Shown: positions 19,999 to 21,140 of the stretch, one piece after another
How positions within the stretch are numbered: position 1 is the stretch's first letter
Layout: each line of letters opens with the position of its first letter
NCBI GenBank assembly: GCA_016302005.1
Contig: JAEDOK010000012.1
Coordinates: forward strand, 1 to 21,140
Reading direction: 5' to 3'
Source: Oscillospiraceae bacterium
Lineage (GTDB): Bacteria > Bacillota_A > Clostridia > Oscillospirales > Oscillospiraceae
Length of the DNA: 21,140 nt
The notes under the pieces: model-generated
Database searches by the model: none
What the model saw: the letters and a program-made list of their open reading frames with translations, nothing else
Told to the model about the DNA's origin: nothing
Translations under genes and position numbers: made by a program

Positions 19999-21140
19999 AT
20001 GACAGTTTCCGAACGTTTACTCAAATACGTTTCCTTTGACACCCAATCCGATGAAAGCTCCGAGACCTGTCCCTCGACTGAGAAGCAGCGCGCTTTGGGC
20101 GCGGCATTGGTCGAGGAGATGCAGACGATGGGCATTCGGGACGCACACATGGACGAAGACGGCTATGTTTACGGCTCCGTCGAAGGTGCAAAGAATGCGC
20201 CCGTCATCGGTTTGATCGCCCATATGGACACCTCTCCCGACTGCTCCGGCAAGGATATCAAGCCGCGTATTGTCGAATACCGCGGCGGGGATATTGTACT
20301 GAATGAAGAAAAAGATGTCGTCATGCGCGCATCGGACTTCCCACGGTTGAAAAACAGCGTTGGCAAGCACCTGATCGTCACGGACGGCACGACCCTCCTC
20401 GGCGCGGATGATAAAGCCGGCATTGCCGTGATCCTGACCGCCGTGGAGGAGCTGATGCAGGAGGACACGCCGCACGCTGGTATCCGCATCGGTTTCACAC
20501 CGGACGAGGAGATCGGCAGAGGCGCAGACCGTTTCAATGTCAAGGCATTCGGTGCAGACTATGCCTATACCGTAGACGGCGGCACCTTGGGCGAGCTGGA
20601 ATATGAGAATTTCAACGCCGCCTCCGCCGTCGTGACCGTACACGGGCGCAACGTCCATCCCGGCTACGCCAAGAATATCATGGTCAACTCCCAACACATT
20701 GCAATGGAATTCCATGCCATGCTTCCGACCGCAGAACGCCCGGAGCATACCGAAAAATACGAGGGCTTCTGCCACCTGTGCGAAATGCGCGGAGAGGTCG
20801 AGGAGAGCCGCTTGGAGTATATCATCCGCGACCATGATATGAAAAAATTCGAGCGCAAAAAGGCGCAGTTTGCCGAAATCGCCGCTTTCTTAAACGCCAA
20901 ATACGGTGAAAAGACCGTGGAAGTTGAAATGCGCGACAGCTACTATAATATGCGCGAAAAGATCGAGCCGGTCATGCACATCGTGGACGCGGCGAAGCAA
21001 GCCATGCTGGACGCAGGCGTCACGCCGAGCATCGTCCCCGTCCGCGGCGGCACCGACGGCGCAAGATTGTCCTATGAAGGGCTTCCCTGCCCGAACCTGT
21101 TCACCGGCGGTGAAAACTACCACGGCAGATTCGAATATGT
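19999..21140 (+). CDS. pepT: Peptidase T (tripeptide aminopeptidase), 3' end missing
   Basis: The first 380 residues of a zinc aminopeptidase of the M20 family that removes N-terminal residues from tripeptides in the cytoplasm. The gene continues past the right edge; the family is near 408 residues, so about 28 are missing. Zinc and catalytic residues are in place: H75 and D77 (IAHMDTS), D137 in LGADDKAGIA, E170/E171 in TPDEEIGRG, D193 in TVDGGTLGELEYENFNAA, and H375 in GGENYHGRFE. The dimerisation insert with VTVHGRNVHPGYAKN (213-227) is normal. GGAGGATAGAAA precedes the ATG at 19999, partly provided by the spacer after the ackA terminator. It is transcribed in the same direction as ackA, 56 bases downstream. 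Confidence 0.95.
   Translation, partial: MTVSERLLKYVSFDTQSDESSETCPSTEKQRALGAALVEEMQTMGIRDAHMDEDGYVYGSVEGAKNAPVIGLIAHMDTSPDCSGKDIKPRIVEYRGGDIVLNEEKDVVMRASDFPRLKNSVGKHLIVTDGTTLLGADDKAGIAVILTAVEELMQEDTPHAGIRIGFTPDEEIGRGADRFNVKAFGADYAYTVDGGTLGELEYENFNAASAVVTVHGRNVHPGYAKNIMVNSQHIAMEFHAMLPTAERPEHTEKYEGFCHLCEMRGEVEESRLEYIIRDHDMKKFERKKAQFAEIAAFLNAKYGEKTVEVEMRDSYYNMREKIEPVMHIVDAAKQAMLDAGVTPSIVPVRGGTDGARLSYEGLPCPNLFTGGENYHGRFEY

Overview
The window looks like an ordinary chromosomal segment of a moderately GC-rich, anaerobic, endospore-forming Clostridia member, most likely from the Oscillospiraceae/Ruminococcaceae. The evidence is spoIIR, addAB in place of recBCD, acetate kinase, a DUF2975/YozG-type HTH pair, and intergenic palindromic elements of a kind common in gut Oscillospirales. 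The taxonomic call is inference. No prophage, plasmid, CRISPR or defence-island genes were found, and no rRNA or tRNA gene was recognised.

Layout. 1-218 (+) is the C-terminus of an NCS2 purine/uracil-type permease followed by a strong terminator. 219-507 holds only repeats. 508-1637 (-) is a three-gene operon: DUF2975 membrane protein, XRE-type HTH regulator, small lipoprotein. Its consensus sigma-A promoter carries a duplicated operator-like motif. 1767-2360 (-) is a cytidylate kinase-like P-loop protein and 2426-3142 (-) a HAD hydrolase, each with its own promoter. 3208-3639 (-) is a leaderless Cu/Zn superoxide dismutase whose start codon lies in a long hairpin. 3699-10443 (-) is the addB-addA double-strand-break repair operon. 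10444-10867 is gene-free and contains two different MITE-like elements and the spoIIR terminator. 10868-11479 (-) is spoIIR, and 11705-13800 (-) the overlapping pair DUF1015 gene-ispE. 14024-14233 (+) is a small DUF378 membrane protein. 14397-17398 (-) is MFS transporter, membrane-anchored glycerophosphodiester phosphodiesterase and greA. 17471-18613 (-) is tmcAL, divergent from ackA (+, 18746-19942). pepT (+) starts at 19999 and runs off the right edge.

How the genes work together. Most are housekeeping: DNA repair (AddAB), isoprenoid synthesis (IspE), transcription fidelity (Gre factor), wobble modification of elongator tRNA-Met (TmcAL), substrate-level ATP formation (AckA) and peptide use (PepT). 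Sporulation enters through SpoIIR, the forespore signal that activates sigma-E. Upstream of both spoIIR and the DUF378 gene is the same arrangement, GTATA-N15-GTCCATA(A/C)T(G/A), which fits sigma-F/sigma-G promoters and suggests the DUF378 protein is made in the forespore. TmcAL consumes acetate and ATP while AckA interconverts acetate and acetyl phosphate, so their divergent pairing may be functional.

Most interesting signals: (1) the matched forespore-type promoters; (2) hairpins upstream of spoIIR and over the SOD start that could silence translation of read-through transcripts; (3) four related ~97-114 bp intergenic elements with GGGGACATGTCCCC palindromes, one showing a compensatory base-pair change; (4) a ~115-residue external loop in the MFS transporter containing two copies of a ~33-residue module; (5) the TCGAAAAACGAT operator-like repeats of the DUF2975/HTH/lipoprotein operon. 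I saw no clear evidence of a wholly new multi-gene system; the novelty is mainly regulatory and repeat-based.
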